A stretch of 64,000 nt of DNA from Tillandsia leiboldiana. Lineage: Eukaryota > Streptophyta > Magnoliopsida > Poales > Bromeliaceae. The DNA lies in assembly GCA_029204045.2 (NCBI GenBank), contig CM055076.1, forward strand, positions 14,619,902 through 14,683,901, given 5' to 3'. How positions within the stretch are numbered: position 1 is the stretch's first letter; every line of letters starts with the position of its first letter. Positions 51,753 through 61,983 of the stretch are shown here, in pieces. The notes beneath the pieces were generated by a model that made no database searches, had not been told where the DNA came from, and worked only from the letters and a program-made list of their open reading frames with translations. A program made the position numbers and the translations under genes.

Positions 51753-54667
51753 TGTCACGCCCCCGGGGGGTTTTGAGTTTATCAAAGCGGAAAATTGCGT
51801 GTGTCTTTTTTTTTCCTTAACAAGGTAATTTAAACCTCATCCCCGGTGCGTGCCAGACCGCCACATACACAAATTCTCCCTGTCCACGGACAGAGTCTCC
51901 TTTGTATATGCACGGCGTCTCATTTACAACAACATACATCCAACACCAACCATCAACCATACAATAGACATACAACATCAAGCGGAAAATTAAAGCGGCA
52001 TTAATGTTTAGAAAGGATAAAGCCAGCAGTTGCAAAACCCGTGCCCACACGGCACTTCGTTTTGAGAAAACCTTTTCGAAGTCATTTGGTTTATCATGAA
52101 AACATGCCGCACAAGAAAACATCACCAAAAGAACCAAACTATAAAAGTACAACTCATCCACAGTGCTAAATACTACATGTCCACGAATATTACTACCCAC
52201 AAGCAAATTAACTAAATTAAGCGTAAGAGAACTGAGATAATAAAAATAACCAAGTGTTCTGACTACGGCCCTCGCGACGCAGTCTCAACAATCTCCCGGC
52301 TAACGCCCCTCGTAGCGCCTGTCACGGAGTGGGTAATGTCAGTGACAAACAAAGTAGATGTCTAATATCAATAAGGAATAAGGAGCAAACCAAATACACC
52401 GGAACCTTTCGCTAAAACCCTGCACACAATTAAGCTGGGCACCAACCCCAGATTTACCAATTAAGTTGGGCACCAACCCCAGAGTACCTGTCGGGGAGAC
52501 TAAAGTCTCCCCTCGTGCGCAAGCACCTACTTTGATGCATTTAACCCTTTCGCGGTGCTGGTGTGCTATTCCCAGCGGGCGCGAAGGGGTCCTCACGGCA
52601 CTCACACTTTTGTGAGGAACACGGGTCATAAGAGACCACTCTTCCGGAAAAGTACACCCATGCGGAGGCCAATCCGCCTGTGTACGTGCAGCATCCCAAA
52701 ACGGATTTGCCGAGATTGGCGTGTCATGAGCATTGCGACCGCAGCCGCTTCCATTGTTAGATAAAAACACGATTATGCGAAAGGTTAAACTGTCCATCTA
52801 CTTTGTTAGATAAATTGAGAGCACTTTAATGACGATAGATGCACTTACTGCACTGGTTGTATTTACAGCAACCGTACCCACCTATTTGGAGAGAGATCGG
52901 AACACCCGAATCTTTCGCGCACCCCCGCTGCACGTCTGGACCTAAAGAAAGTCCGCAAGGATAACTATAGTCAAAAGCGTGTACTAACATCCGAAAACCC
53001 AAGACCCAATTTACTCTTTTCGACGGAAAAGTCCAACAAAACTCAATCCTCAACCGGTAGCCCACTCGGGACGTCAATGGTTAGACCAAGAAGGCCCCGG
53101 CGGCGAAAATGATGAGAGAAGAGACCCGACGGCGCGCCCCCGACAATTTCGTCGAGGCGCGGAGCGTCGGCGAAATCGGCACCCAACAAAATAAAACAGT
53201 GACCAAAAAGATCCCAAGTTGCCATGCCAAGAAAACCGCGGAGATTGTGATCCCAACGGCGAAGACGGCGCTCAAAACGGTGGAAAAACGGACAAAAACG
53301 GAGCAAATGAACTTCGGGCTGTCGGTTCACGGCGTCAGGCGGCGGAGGCATGCGCCGGGTGCACGCAGGAGGCGTGCACCGCGCATCTCGGGCCGGGCCG
53401 GTGCACGACCCGAGCGTGCACCGGGTTCACGCAGGAGGCGTGCACCGCGCATCTCGGGCCGGGCCGGTGCACGACCCGAGCGTGCACCGGGTCCTTGCCC
53501 TTCGGCCGCAAGCGCGTGCGCCGGGTGCACGCATGAGGCGTGCACCGCGCGCCTTGGGCCGGGCCGGTGCACGAAACCGTGCACCGGGTCTGGTGCTTCC
53601 GACGCTGCGGGCATGCACCGGGTGCACTCCTGGACCCGTGGACCGTGCTGTACGGACAAGCACAGTAAACCCTAGTTTCGCGGTTTTCTTCGCCGTTTTC
53701 ACTCCCGTTAACCCACTATGTTCCAACGAAACATCCCCAAAAATCTCCGAATAAATCCGCGGTAAATCTAACGGCTAAACCGTTGATCCACGAACAACCA
53801 AAACATAAATCGGAACCCTGATCGAATTTTCGACCAAGTCCGATAAAAAGAAACCGACTAAAAATCATCGATTAAACTCGATAAAAACCATCGATCACCC
53901 TCGATCAAGAACGAGAATAAAACATTGATCAAAACCCACAAAAATCCGCAATCGATGTTTCGATTAAAATCACCTTACAAGGACACGATAAACCCCCGAT
54001 TAATTTAACAACCGCAACGATGTTCACTAACCTTAATTTATCGGAATTAAAGAACCGATCTTGTTTCCTTTCGGTGTTGGAGACCCGGATCTGCTCCTCG
54101 TAGACGATGGTGTCTCGTTCTCCGATCTCCGGCACGTGAATCAGGGCGATCGGGTTCCTCCGCTTCCTCCTTCTTTTCCTCTTTTCTCCTTCGGTTAGGG
54201 TTCCGTCTTTTCTTTTCTTTTTCTCTTCTCACCAATTAGGGTTTTTTATTTTTCTTTTCTTTTCTTTCCGATAATCGGGATCCCTTATATAGTCGTATTA
54301 AATCTTTTAATTAATTTCTTTTAATTCGTACGTAAGAGAATTAATTAATTTTCCGTCTGGGATAATTAATTAACTAATTAATTATCCCCCACGAGATAAC
54401 CCACCTTATCTCTAACGGGTGCAAGATATTTAACACGGATTCCGATGCACGACTAATCACCGTATCACTTTGAATCCCATTCAGGGGGTTCCCGATATCG
54501 GATTTCAGATCCGATCGCGCCGTCGGCTTTCTTTTTCCGCGCTCTATCGCAGAAAAATACTAGCATCTCACAATGGCCAACTTCAAGGATTGAATAATTT
54601 TATTTCACTTAAAGGCTTAAATGACTACACGTAAGTCAAAAATACCACGAAAGGCCGGATCACAACA
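51753..54667 (-). mobile_element. Element I: 5' LTR
   Basis: 2915 bp, plus strand TGTCACGCCCCC to GGATCACAACA. Same plan as 16554-19429. Its hairpin is at 51863-51911, hairpin repeats at 52435-52482, GC repeats at 53330-53640, minus-strand TATATAAG near 54280-54290. Confidence 0.93.
51863..51911 (-). other. LTR 3' hairpin (I, 5' LTR)
   Basis: Identical to the 3' LTR copy. Confidence 0.75.
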
Positions 54668-54777
54668 GGCTCCCGGTTGGCCAGTTCGCGAGGCGCGGTT
54701 CACGGAGTGGCGCGGGGTGTACGGTGGACCGGAGCGGGACACGTGGCAGCCTAGGAGTGGCGGGTTCAGGAGCGCGC
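54668..54777 (+). mobile_element. Element G: 5' LTR, piece 2
   Basis: Starts with the second GGCTC and matches about 62399-62508 of the 3' LTR. Contains a G-box (54739-54747). Ends GCGCGC at the M insertion. Confidence 0.92.
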
Positions 54778-56403
54778 TGTCACGGGGCCAACTTTTTCGC
54801 CTTAAAATTGCCCCGTGCGACGCTCAAGTGTCGCACACCCGAGCCAGCCTTCCCGAGTCCCCTTGCCACGGACACGCCCTCGAACATAAACAGCGGGATC
54901 ACAACTCAAGCATTAACCAAGCATGCTCCTCCACGAGCCTGACTGCCCGGCGCCGCGTCTTACGTCGAACCCCTTGTCGAACTCCGCGAGTTCCGAACAA
55001 ACAACCCCGCCACCGAGGTTGGCCTTCAAGCCGAGTATATTCCGCCTAGCCGGACAAACTCTCCTCGAGAGTGCTACTTAACCGAATGTCCCTTTGCCTC
55101 CGAAGCAAACATCCAGGACAATACAAGTTCTCACAACTTAGTCCATTTGAATGGGCCCGAGCGAGTTGCCCTTGCGCGCTCCGCTCGTCTGCTTAACCGA
55201 GCGACCCGTCCCACGCATCTCGCCCGTTCGCCAGCCCACTGCCTTGCCAAGGCGCCGCACGCCCCGCAATTCCCACGACGGGATCCATAGTCAGGTCGGG
55301 CATGACCCGTTCCGCCGGCCACCTAGTTCCTTCATCGCTCCCGATTCGGTCCAAGGTCCGCTTCCCGAATGCCCCACAATACTTGTTCCTGCGTGTGTTC
55401 CCTTCGCAAGGGTTTGCCAACCTAGCGACATTCTCCCCGCGTCGCCAACCCCCTGGCACCTCCATTGCACGACCATGCTTGGCCGCCAACACACTCGGCC
55501 CAGCATTCAAGGTTGCTTGACGGATGTCGCCCACAATCGAATCGGCCTCACTTCGCTTCGCTAGCCATTCGGCACCTCCATTGCACGACCATGCTCGGCC
55601 GCCAACACACTCGGCCCTCACCATGGCTCACTTCACGAAAACCAGCATCGATTGTCGCCTCTTACTTCGTGGGCCTCGCGCCGCACGAATCCCCGCTCGG
55701 CACCGCTGCCTTTGCGAGCCTTGTCCATTACGGCGGACCGACCGTTCCTTCGCCTCGCAAACTTCGTAGGCCTCGCGCCTCACGAATCCCCGCTCGGCAC
55801 ATACATGGCTTCGCAAGCCTTGTCCATTGAGGCGGACCAACCTTCGCAAGACTGTCCCTTATCCGCTCGTTCGCTCCACTATAGAGATCCGAAACGGAAT
55901 AAGGTAGTGCAAGCGAACCGAGAGGAAAAATCTCTGGGCATACCCCGCTCCGTAATGCCGTCGACCTCGTGTCTTTGGCATTACCCTAAGCCCGTGTGCT
56001 CAACGACCATCAAATCCCGCTCACACGAACTTAGGCTTGGCGACTCCGCTCGCCAAGAGATGACCTATGTCCTATAGGCCAACGGGGGAGTCGGGGCCAC
56101 TTCGCAAGTGTCCAACCCCTCCTCTATATAACCCACGAGGCATCCACCCCTTTGGCACCCCGGGGGTACAAAGGTGCTCACCGAGGGGTACGTTTTGAAA
56201 CCCCGCATGCGGCACCATTTTCCTGGTCATGGCATGGGCCATTGCTAGGGAATTGCCTCCGTTGGCTCGCCCGCGGCTCAACCCTGACGGATTGTCCCAA
56301 CTTCGCAATCCCGTAACTCTGTCAACCCAAATGCCTACCAAATGTCATCCAAAAGTGGCCCCCAAGGATGTCACGGTCGAACCAACATGATCGACATGTG
56401 ACA
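54778..56403 (+). mobile_element. Solo LTR M (unrelated family, 1626 bp)
   Basis: Begins TGTCACGG and ends ATGTGACA, flanked by GCGCGC (54772-54777 and 56404-56409; five or six of these bases are the duplication). A TATATAA box (about 56134) gives a plus orientation. It contains two copies of a ~45-bp block CACCTCCATTGCACGACCATG... (55457 and 55571) and of CTCGCGCC...ACGAATCCCCGCTCGGCAC (55675, 55772). It shares no block with the other LTRs. Open frames up to 143 codons have no recognisable protein. A solo LTR of another gypsy lineage is my best guess. Confidence 0.75.
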
Positions 56404-56479
56404 GCGCGCTGCACGCAACGCCGGGAGTGGGTGGGGGCAGGTGGCTGACGCGGGGGGCAGGTGGGCAGGTGGTACGGCA

Positions 56480-56593
56480 CCACGTGGCGCCCGCTGATTT
56501 GCGGGTGCCACCCACCGCGTTGACCGGTGGCGGAGCCACGTGGCGGCTACCCGCCGGGCTTGCACGGCTGTCCCGTGTCTTGGGACACGTGTC
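56480..56593 (+). promoter_or_regulatory. Element G 5' LTR: G-box cluster upstream of TATA
   Basis: CCACGTGGC (56480, 56536) and ACACGTGTC (56585); the two other boxes of the cluster (16540, 54739) were moved away by the I and M insertions. Confidence 0.65.
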
Positions 56594-56780
56594 AAGCCCA
56601 GGGCCGGGTTGGACGGTGGCGGGATCGGGTGTGCGGGGCGGGTCGGCCTGTGGCCCGCACTGCGCGCGCCCGAAAACGGGTGGGCCGAGCCATTGGGCCG
56701 CACTGTGCGCGCCCGAAAGCCCAAACCGGGCGCGCGAAACTGGGGACAAATCCGGTATTTTCGTATTTGTCTGGTTGGGC

Positions 56781-56790
56781 CTATAAATAG
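56781..56790 (+). promoter_or_regulatory. Element G 5' LTR: TATA box
   Basis: CTATAAATAG, 190 bp after the last G-box. The nest has separated it from the distal part of its U3. Confidence 0.7.
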
Positions 56791-57617
56791 GACCCGAAAC
56801 CTGTTCTTTGGGCTTTTTCTCCCTCTTCGAGCCCTCATCTCACAGAGCTCCCTTCAGCAAAGTTGCTCCTCCCTCTGTGCTGCATTCACCTGAGGAGTTT
56901 TGGGATTTTTGGTGGCACGCACTTCAAGGATCGCGGCATTTCGGCGCGGTGCGACATTCCTTCACCGGTGACTCCCTTCGTCGCGTTTTGTTCCGCAGAC
57001 TCCCCTGGCCTATCCCAACCACCGCTTTTGACGATTCTTGCGCCGATGTGTTCCTGAGAGGTAGGGCTTCGTTTTTTGTGTTCGTTGTTTCCTTGTATTC
57101 CGGATTTTTGGCATGGTTCCCGAGGCACCTTTGTGACCCCATTTTCTGTGATGTTTTCTTGGACAGCGGCGGCTTGTTTATTTTATATCTTCGCGTTCAG
57201 GCATCGGATGGAGGCATGCCTTGAGTCGTTTTGCATCTACACATCGTAAGGAACGTCCTCGAATTTTTCTGGATTTTTCTGAGTTTTCTCCGAAGGTGAA
57301 AAATCCATTTTTCCAGAGCTAAGTGCTACAGATTTTTGTACAGGATTCTTTTGAGAGGGTCACCTTGTCGGATTTTTATCTTGATGTACGAAACTCGGAT
57401 TGAGACGTGCAGGTACTCGTTTCGATCGGCACGACGCCACGAACACATTGGTTATTTTTCTAGATTTTTCTGAGTTCATCTCGCAGGTGAGATTTAGCCA
57501 TCTTCAGGGCTGGTTGTGTGGACAGCATCATGTTGTATGTTATTTTAGATTGATTGTCCGTCGTTTGGTTATTGTTACAGTTGGGTGTTTTGCGTGGACT
57601 ACGGTTATTGGACAGCG

Positions 57618-57618
<1 letters not shown>

Positions 57619-57648
<30 letters not shown>
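57619..57648 (+). repeat. Run of 30 G in the G 5' LTR
   Basis: The 3' LTR has only a short G run at the matching place (about 63718) and the A LTR none. Could form G-quadruplex; the exact length may be a sequencing estimate. Confidence 0.85.
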
Positions 57649-57650
<2 letters not shown>

Positions 57651-59485
57651 TACAGCGGTGGATTGCGCGTGTCCAGGTGGGTGGTTGCTATATCCCTCTT
57701 TTCTGACATACCCACTAGGAATATTACAGAGATCTTTTTGGGACATTTATGATTGGTATTTGCTATTCCTATGAGCCTATCATGTGAGACATATCATGTT
57801 GGGGAGGTTATTAGTAAATTACTAAGTTGGAATTATGATTGTATTTGGAACTTATATATGCTGGCATGGACATAATATTAGTACTTAATCTTGCATGCGG
57901 TAGTTAGTGTCATGTTTGGACAATGTGAAATATCTTGTTGGTAGGAACTACTTGAGGCTCTTTTGGACATGTATAGGTGGATGGTTTATGTGAGGGTAGT
58001 CAGTGGATTTTAGACATGTGTAAATGCTTAATGACTTTAGCATGACGGTTATATCTATGCGGAACTATTACCTAATACACATGTGGGACTATTAGTTGTC
58101 ATACTTCTTTCAATTTGCATGAGGACAATTGCATGCTTGTATAGACAACTAGATAGACCACTATTTATTGCTACACTATCTTATTGGAACTTGACTTAGG
58201 AGAAACCATATTTGCTTTCTTTCTCCTCATTCTTTAGTCGGGGGGATAGTGTTGCTCGGGTTTGAGCAAGGGTTGGGATAGTGTAGCCGGGGCCTGGGTT
58301 TTAGCTTTTGGGGTATAGCGGTGACCGCGGATATTAGGCGGTTGACTGGATGTCGGTTGTGGGATATGATTGTGGATGGCTGGGTATCATGGCAACCGCG
58401 GACAGTAGGCGGTTGGCCGGGTGTCGATTATTGGGCTTGGCTATAGATTGTGGGATATTGCGGCGATCGCGGATTTTGGGCGATTGACCGGATGTTCATT
58501 TGTGCATCAGGTTGGGGATCAGTTTTCTTTTAGTGGAGGGGTGTGTTCCACTGGTGCTTTATAGTGATCCAGTCCTGCTTTTGTGATTCTTGTGACATGG
58601 CTATTTTCCTCGTGTGGGTAGCTCCCCTCGAGTGCCACTCCGGAGCGCGCGGGGCACCAGCTAGGTGCCGGACAGGCATTGAGTTTTGCCATCACATCGG
58701 CGCGGCTTACTTGCCCGATGATGAGGGCGGCAGCAGGAGTTTTGCTATCACATCGGCGCGGCTTACTTGCCCGATGATGAGGGCGGCATAGATTGGGTTT
58801 ATTGGGATGGTGTTGGTAACTGATGCATACTTACGGTTGTTTCAGTCTGGGACTGTACTTAGAGGCATGGCAGGTGGATTTAGAGGCATAGTAGTGGTAG
58901 TTTTCCTTTTACAGTAGTTTTATTGCTTACCACTCTTCTTCCCCTTTTTGCCTCTGGTAGACATAGTGGGTGCGTCAGGGCGTGAGGCTTTACCTACTAG
59001 GGGAGGCTACTGGTTTACTAGTAGTTCTCACCCCCATTCTTTTTTTTCTTTTCTTCTCCTTTGTTCTGTAGAGTCTTCTGCGGGTGCTGCTGGGCGTACA
59101 GCGGCGGGTCGAGGAGAGAGGACGACTGAGTAGATAGACAGTGGGTCTGACAGTGAGTTAGCTAGACTTGTACCTCTTATGTATTCTATCTCAAACGGTT
59201 GTACTTTTACCTTTTTGGGGTCTGGCTTTTGCCAGCTGGTTGTATCATTTTGGTGAGCTGGGAGAGACACTTGCACTATTGTTTCCTGATGTATTATATT
59301 TTACTTCCAGCTTTAGTCTGAGATGTAGTAGTTTCAGTTCAGGTCTGTTTTTATTGCTCTTTTATTATATCTCTTATATCTGAGCAGGTTACCAGCGCTT
59401 CGTGTACATGGAAAATTCCGTGTGCACGACGGATCTGTTGGCGAGCCCGGGTTCTGGTTTACACCCGGGGCGTGACAGATTAGGT

Positions 59486-59497
59486 TGGTATCAGAGC
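59486..59497 (+). other. Element G: primer binding site
   Basis: TGGTATCAGAGC, 8 bp after the 5' LTR. Confidence 0.9.
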
Positions 59498-59770
59498 TCA
59501 GGGATAGGTCGGTTGGGACTTAGGAAACCCTAGGCTTTTGGTTAGCCCTAGGATGATAGGGCGTGAGGGACGTGACATTTTGCGAAAGTCGGTGATTTAG
59601 TTTTTTTTGACTCTTCTAGTGAGTGAAGAGGGATCGACATATCCTATTTCTGTGGGACAGTTATGTTGGCTGCAGACAACATAAAGTTACAGAAATAGGG
59701 GGATGTCCTTGACTTTCGCTAGATTGGGTCGTGTGTGGTTGTGTGGCTGACTTGTGGTTTCTTGTGACAG

Positions 59771-60888
59771 ATGCCTCCACGACGTCGGATTCCTACCTGG
59801 GGTGCCCCTATACCCCCTGTAGAGCCGGAGCTGGCTGGACCTTCTGTGATCGGCGAGTTGAGGGCCATGGTGGCCCAGTTGGCGGAGAGTCACCGCTGGC
59901 AGGAGCAGAGGATAGAGCAGTTGCTCGCCTAGAGAGAGGCACCTCCCCCTACTACTTTTGAGATCCCGGCACCACCAGCTATACCCCCAGTACCGACAAC
60001 ACCATTGTCGAGCAGCGGGGCACAGGGAGCGATTCGGCCGTTGACCCCGGCGGAGGAGCAGGAGATCGCCGACAAACTCACCCAGTTTTGTCAACGAGGA
60101 CCGCCTAGATTTTCGGGGCGGAACACTCAGCCATCGGAGATTGGAGCTTGGCTAGCGGCAATGGAGAAGTTATTCAGGGACTTCTTCATTGATCAGAGGT
60201 ATCGAGTGCACATGGCAGTGCATTGCTTGGATGAAGATGCGGACGCCTGGTGGCGTCGGGTGGAGCCCTTGGAGTTCCAGATCAGGTGGACCTCATCAGG
60301 CGGTGGCGGTCGGGTGCGTACCTTTTGTCGCCCGAGATGGACCTCATCAGGTGGAGCTTTTCAAGATGGGTCTTCGTCCGGAGATTTACACTCTAGTGCA
60401 TGCCCAGCGGCTACAGACTCTTGAGGAGGCCGCAGAGCACGCCTAGTGGGTTGAGAGGGGAGACCACGTGGTTGCCAGACGTGGTGGTATGGTCGCCCAG
60501 AGCTCTGATAGGAAGCGACCAGCATCGGGCGATGGGGGACAGGCTAGTTCTTGGAGGACGCCCCGACCGCCACCGCCTCAGTTCTCGGGCCGTGGGCGTG
60601 TGGAGCAGCGAGAGCCTGGTGGATCCCAGAGGCCACCGCAGCAGCAGCAGGAGTCCCAGCATCAGACACAGAGCCAACAGCAGCCGAGACAGCCACGGCT
60701 TCGCGACAGATTCAAATGTATATTCTGCGGAGGACCTCATTTGTCGCACACCTGTGATCAGAGGTGGGGGTCGTTGTTATAAGTGTGGACAGCCAGGCCA
60801 CATTCGAGCTTCGTGCCCCTTTTCGACTTCAGCGGCACCTTCATCAGCATCGGCTCCTTTTTCGCCTCAGCAGCAGTTGTCAGCTTAG
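59771..60888 (+). pseudogene. Element G: gag, broken
   Basis: Starts MPPRRRIPTWGAP at 59771, distinct from the MARTR type of I, J, K and L. A TAG at 59930-59932 interrupts a Gln-rich helix. The capsid part (PPRFSGRNTQPSEIGAWLAAMEKLF, AVHCLDEDADAWWRRVEP) runs to about 60285, followed by a duplicated GGACCTCATCAGG stretch, a deletion and a frame change. LRPEIYTLVHAQRLQTLEEAAEHA then ends in TAG (60444-60446). Knuckles CIFCGGPHLSHTC and CYKCGQPGHIRASC survive in two different frames (60717-60830). Not functional. Confidence 0.9.
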
Positions 60889-61944
60889 CGGCCTTATGCT
60901 CCAGTGAGCGGATCACCTTCCTTTTACCCTGCGGATCACCGGCCACCAGCTCAGAGCGGTCAGATCTACGCCGCTCAGGTGGAGGACTTTGCAGCAGCCG
61001 ACCATGTGGTGGCAGGTATTATTTTATTTTACTTACCGGCATTAGTTTTTGCATTGGATTGCACTTGAGCATCCTAGTCATTTGTTAGGAATGCATTTAT
61101 TTCTTTGCATGGGTTAGGGGTAGGACGGTTACCTGGTGTTCGGGAGGTTCATATTCCCAATCTTTGGCATGTGGAGGAGTGTTGTTAGTCCTGCCCGGTG
61201 CAGCTTGAGCCTTGGATTTTTCGTTCAGACTTGATGGTCTTGACTCAGCTGCGGGACCCTGACTTGGTACTTGGTCGGATTGGCTGGCTCAGTATTTCTT
61301 GTCACGGCGGTTGATTATGCTGCGAGGACGGTTGTTTTGGGGAGCCAGGCCAGGAGGTGATTGAGTACCGGGAATGCCATAGGGCCTTCCATGCCTCTTT
61401 GGTTTGAACTTTTAGTGTGAGGCGGATGTTTTACCATGGGCGCGTAGCCTTTTTGGCTAGCATAGTTGGGGAGCAACTCCAGGATTAGTCGGTTAGGGGT
61501 TTTGGTTGGACTTAGTGGGTTGCCTTAGGAAGTGCCAGTGCTATTCATGGTGCGGGAAGACGGTTCACTTCGGCTTGCACGGAATACCGGGAATTGGATG
61601 AGGTGACCATCAGGAGAATAGGATATTTATCTATGTATCCCGACGGCTTATGGAGTAGAGATCGGATTCCGAGTGGGCAATCGGGGGACTTTATAGTGGA
61701 TACTTCAGCAGTACGGATGTACTGGGACCGAGCTTATGCCTATGGACCTTGCGATGGGATTACCGAGGTCCCTGGGAGGAGCGGATGCGGTTGCCATTGC
61801 TGACTGGTTGGCCACTCAGTTAGAGACCCGAGGAGTGTTCCGCGTTTCTAGAGGAGGTGTTTGACTGCCTTGGGAGCTGAGTTGTTGGTGATTGGACACC
61901 TACCCCTCTTTTATCTATTCGAGGTGTCGACTTGAGGGATGACC
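60889..61944 (+). pseudogene. Element G: pol remnants (protease and a trace of RT)
   Basis: From 61014 the protease can be followed: AGIILFYLPALVFALD with the DTG motif lost, SFVRNAFIS-like codons, then LEPWIFRSDLMVLTQLRDPDLVLGRIGWLS (about 61207-61295) and PGQEVIEYREC with stops in between. One RT motif, PVLFMVREDGSLRL, is at about 61530. RNase H and integrase are gone. A large deletion therefore joins early RT to the 3' end. Confidence 0.75.
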
Positions 61945-61983
61945 TTAGTTTCGAGGATGAAACTTTCTTTTAGTGGGGGAGGA
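61945..61983 (+). other. Element G: pre-PPT hairpin and polypurine tract
   Basis: GTTTCG-AGGA-TGAAAC (one G-U pair), then AGTGGGGGAGGA (61972-61983) before the LTR. Confidence 0.8.

Larger units (their letters stand above)
16554..54667 (-). mobile_element. Element I: Ty3/gypsy, minus strand, containing J, K and L
   Basis: I is flanked by GGCTC (16549-16553 and 54668-54672). Its LTRs are 16554-19429 (3') and 51753-54667 (5'); by eye they differ by roughly 1%, plus indels in the GC-rich part. The interior is 19430-23629 plus 51732-51752, about 10 kb in all without the J insertion. Gag and pol are both present but decayed, and the stretch between them is replaced by foreign sequence. Confidence 0.93.
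56404..59477 (+). mobile_element. Element G: 5' LTR, piece 3
   Basis: Continues the LTR to the terminus GGGGCGTGACA. G-boxes at 56480, 56536 and 56585, CTATAAATA at 56781, donor-like GAGAG|GTAGGG (57061), acceptor-like TTGTTCTGTAG (59071) and the terminal hairpin with arms CGTGTACATGGA / TCCGTGTGCACG (59400-59427). A duplicated ~55-bp block GTTTTGCNATCACATCGGCGCGGC is at 58675-58790. Confidence 0.92.

Noticed and set aside
54621..56077. Possible host gene frames in 54621-56077
   Set aside because: They lie in the I/G LTR junction and solo LTR M, bounded by a target duplication, and show no recognisable domain.
54778..56403. M as a DNA transposon with TGTCAC/GTGACA terminal inverted repeats
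   Set aside because: The inverted match is only about 6 bp and equals the ends of many LTRs; a TATA box and internal repeats fit an LTR better, though not decisively.
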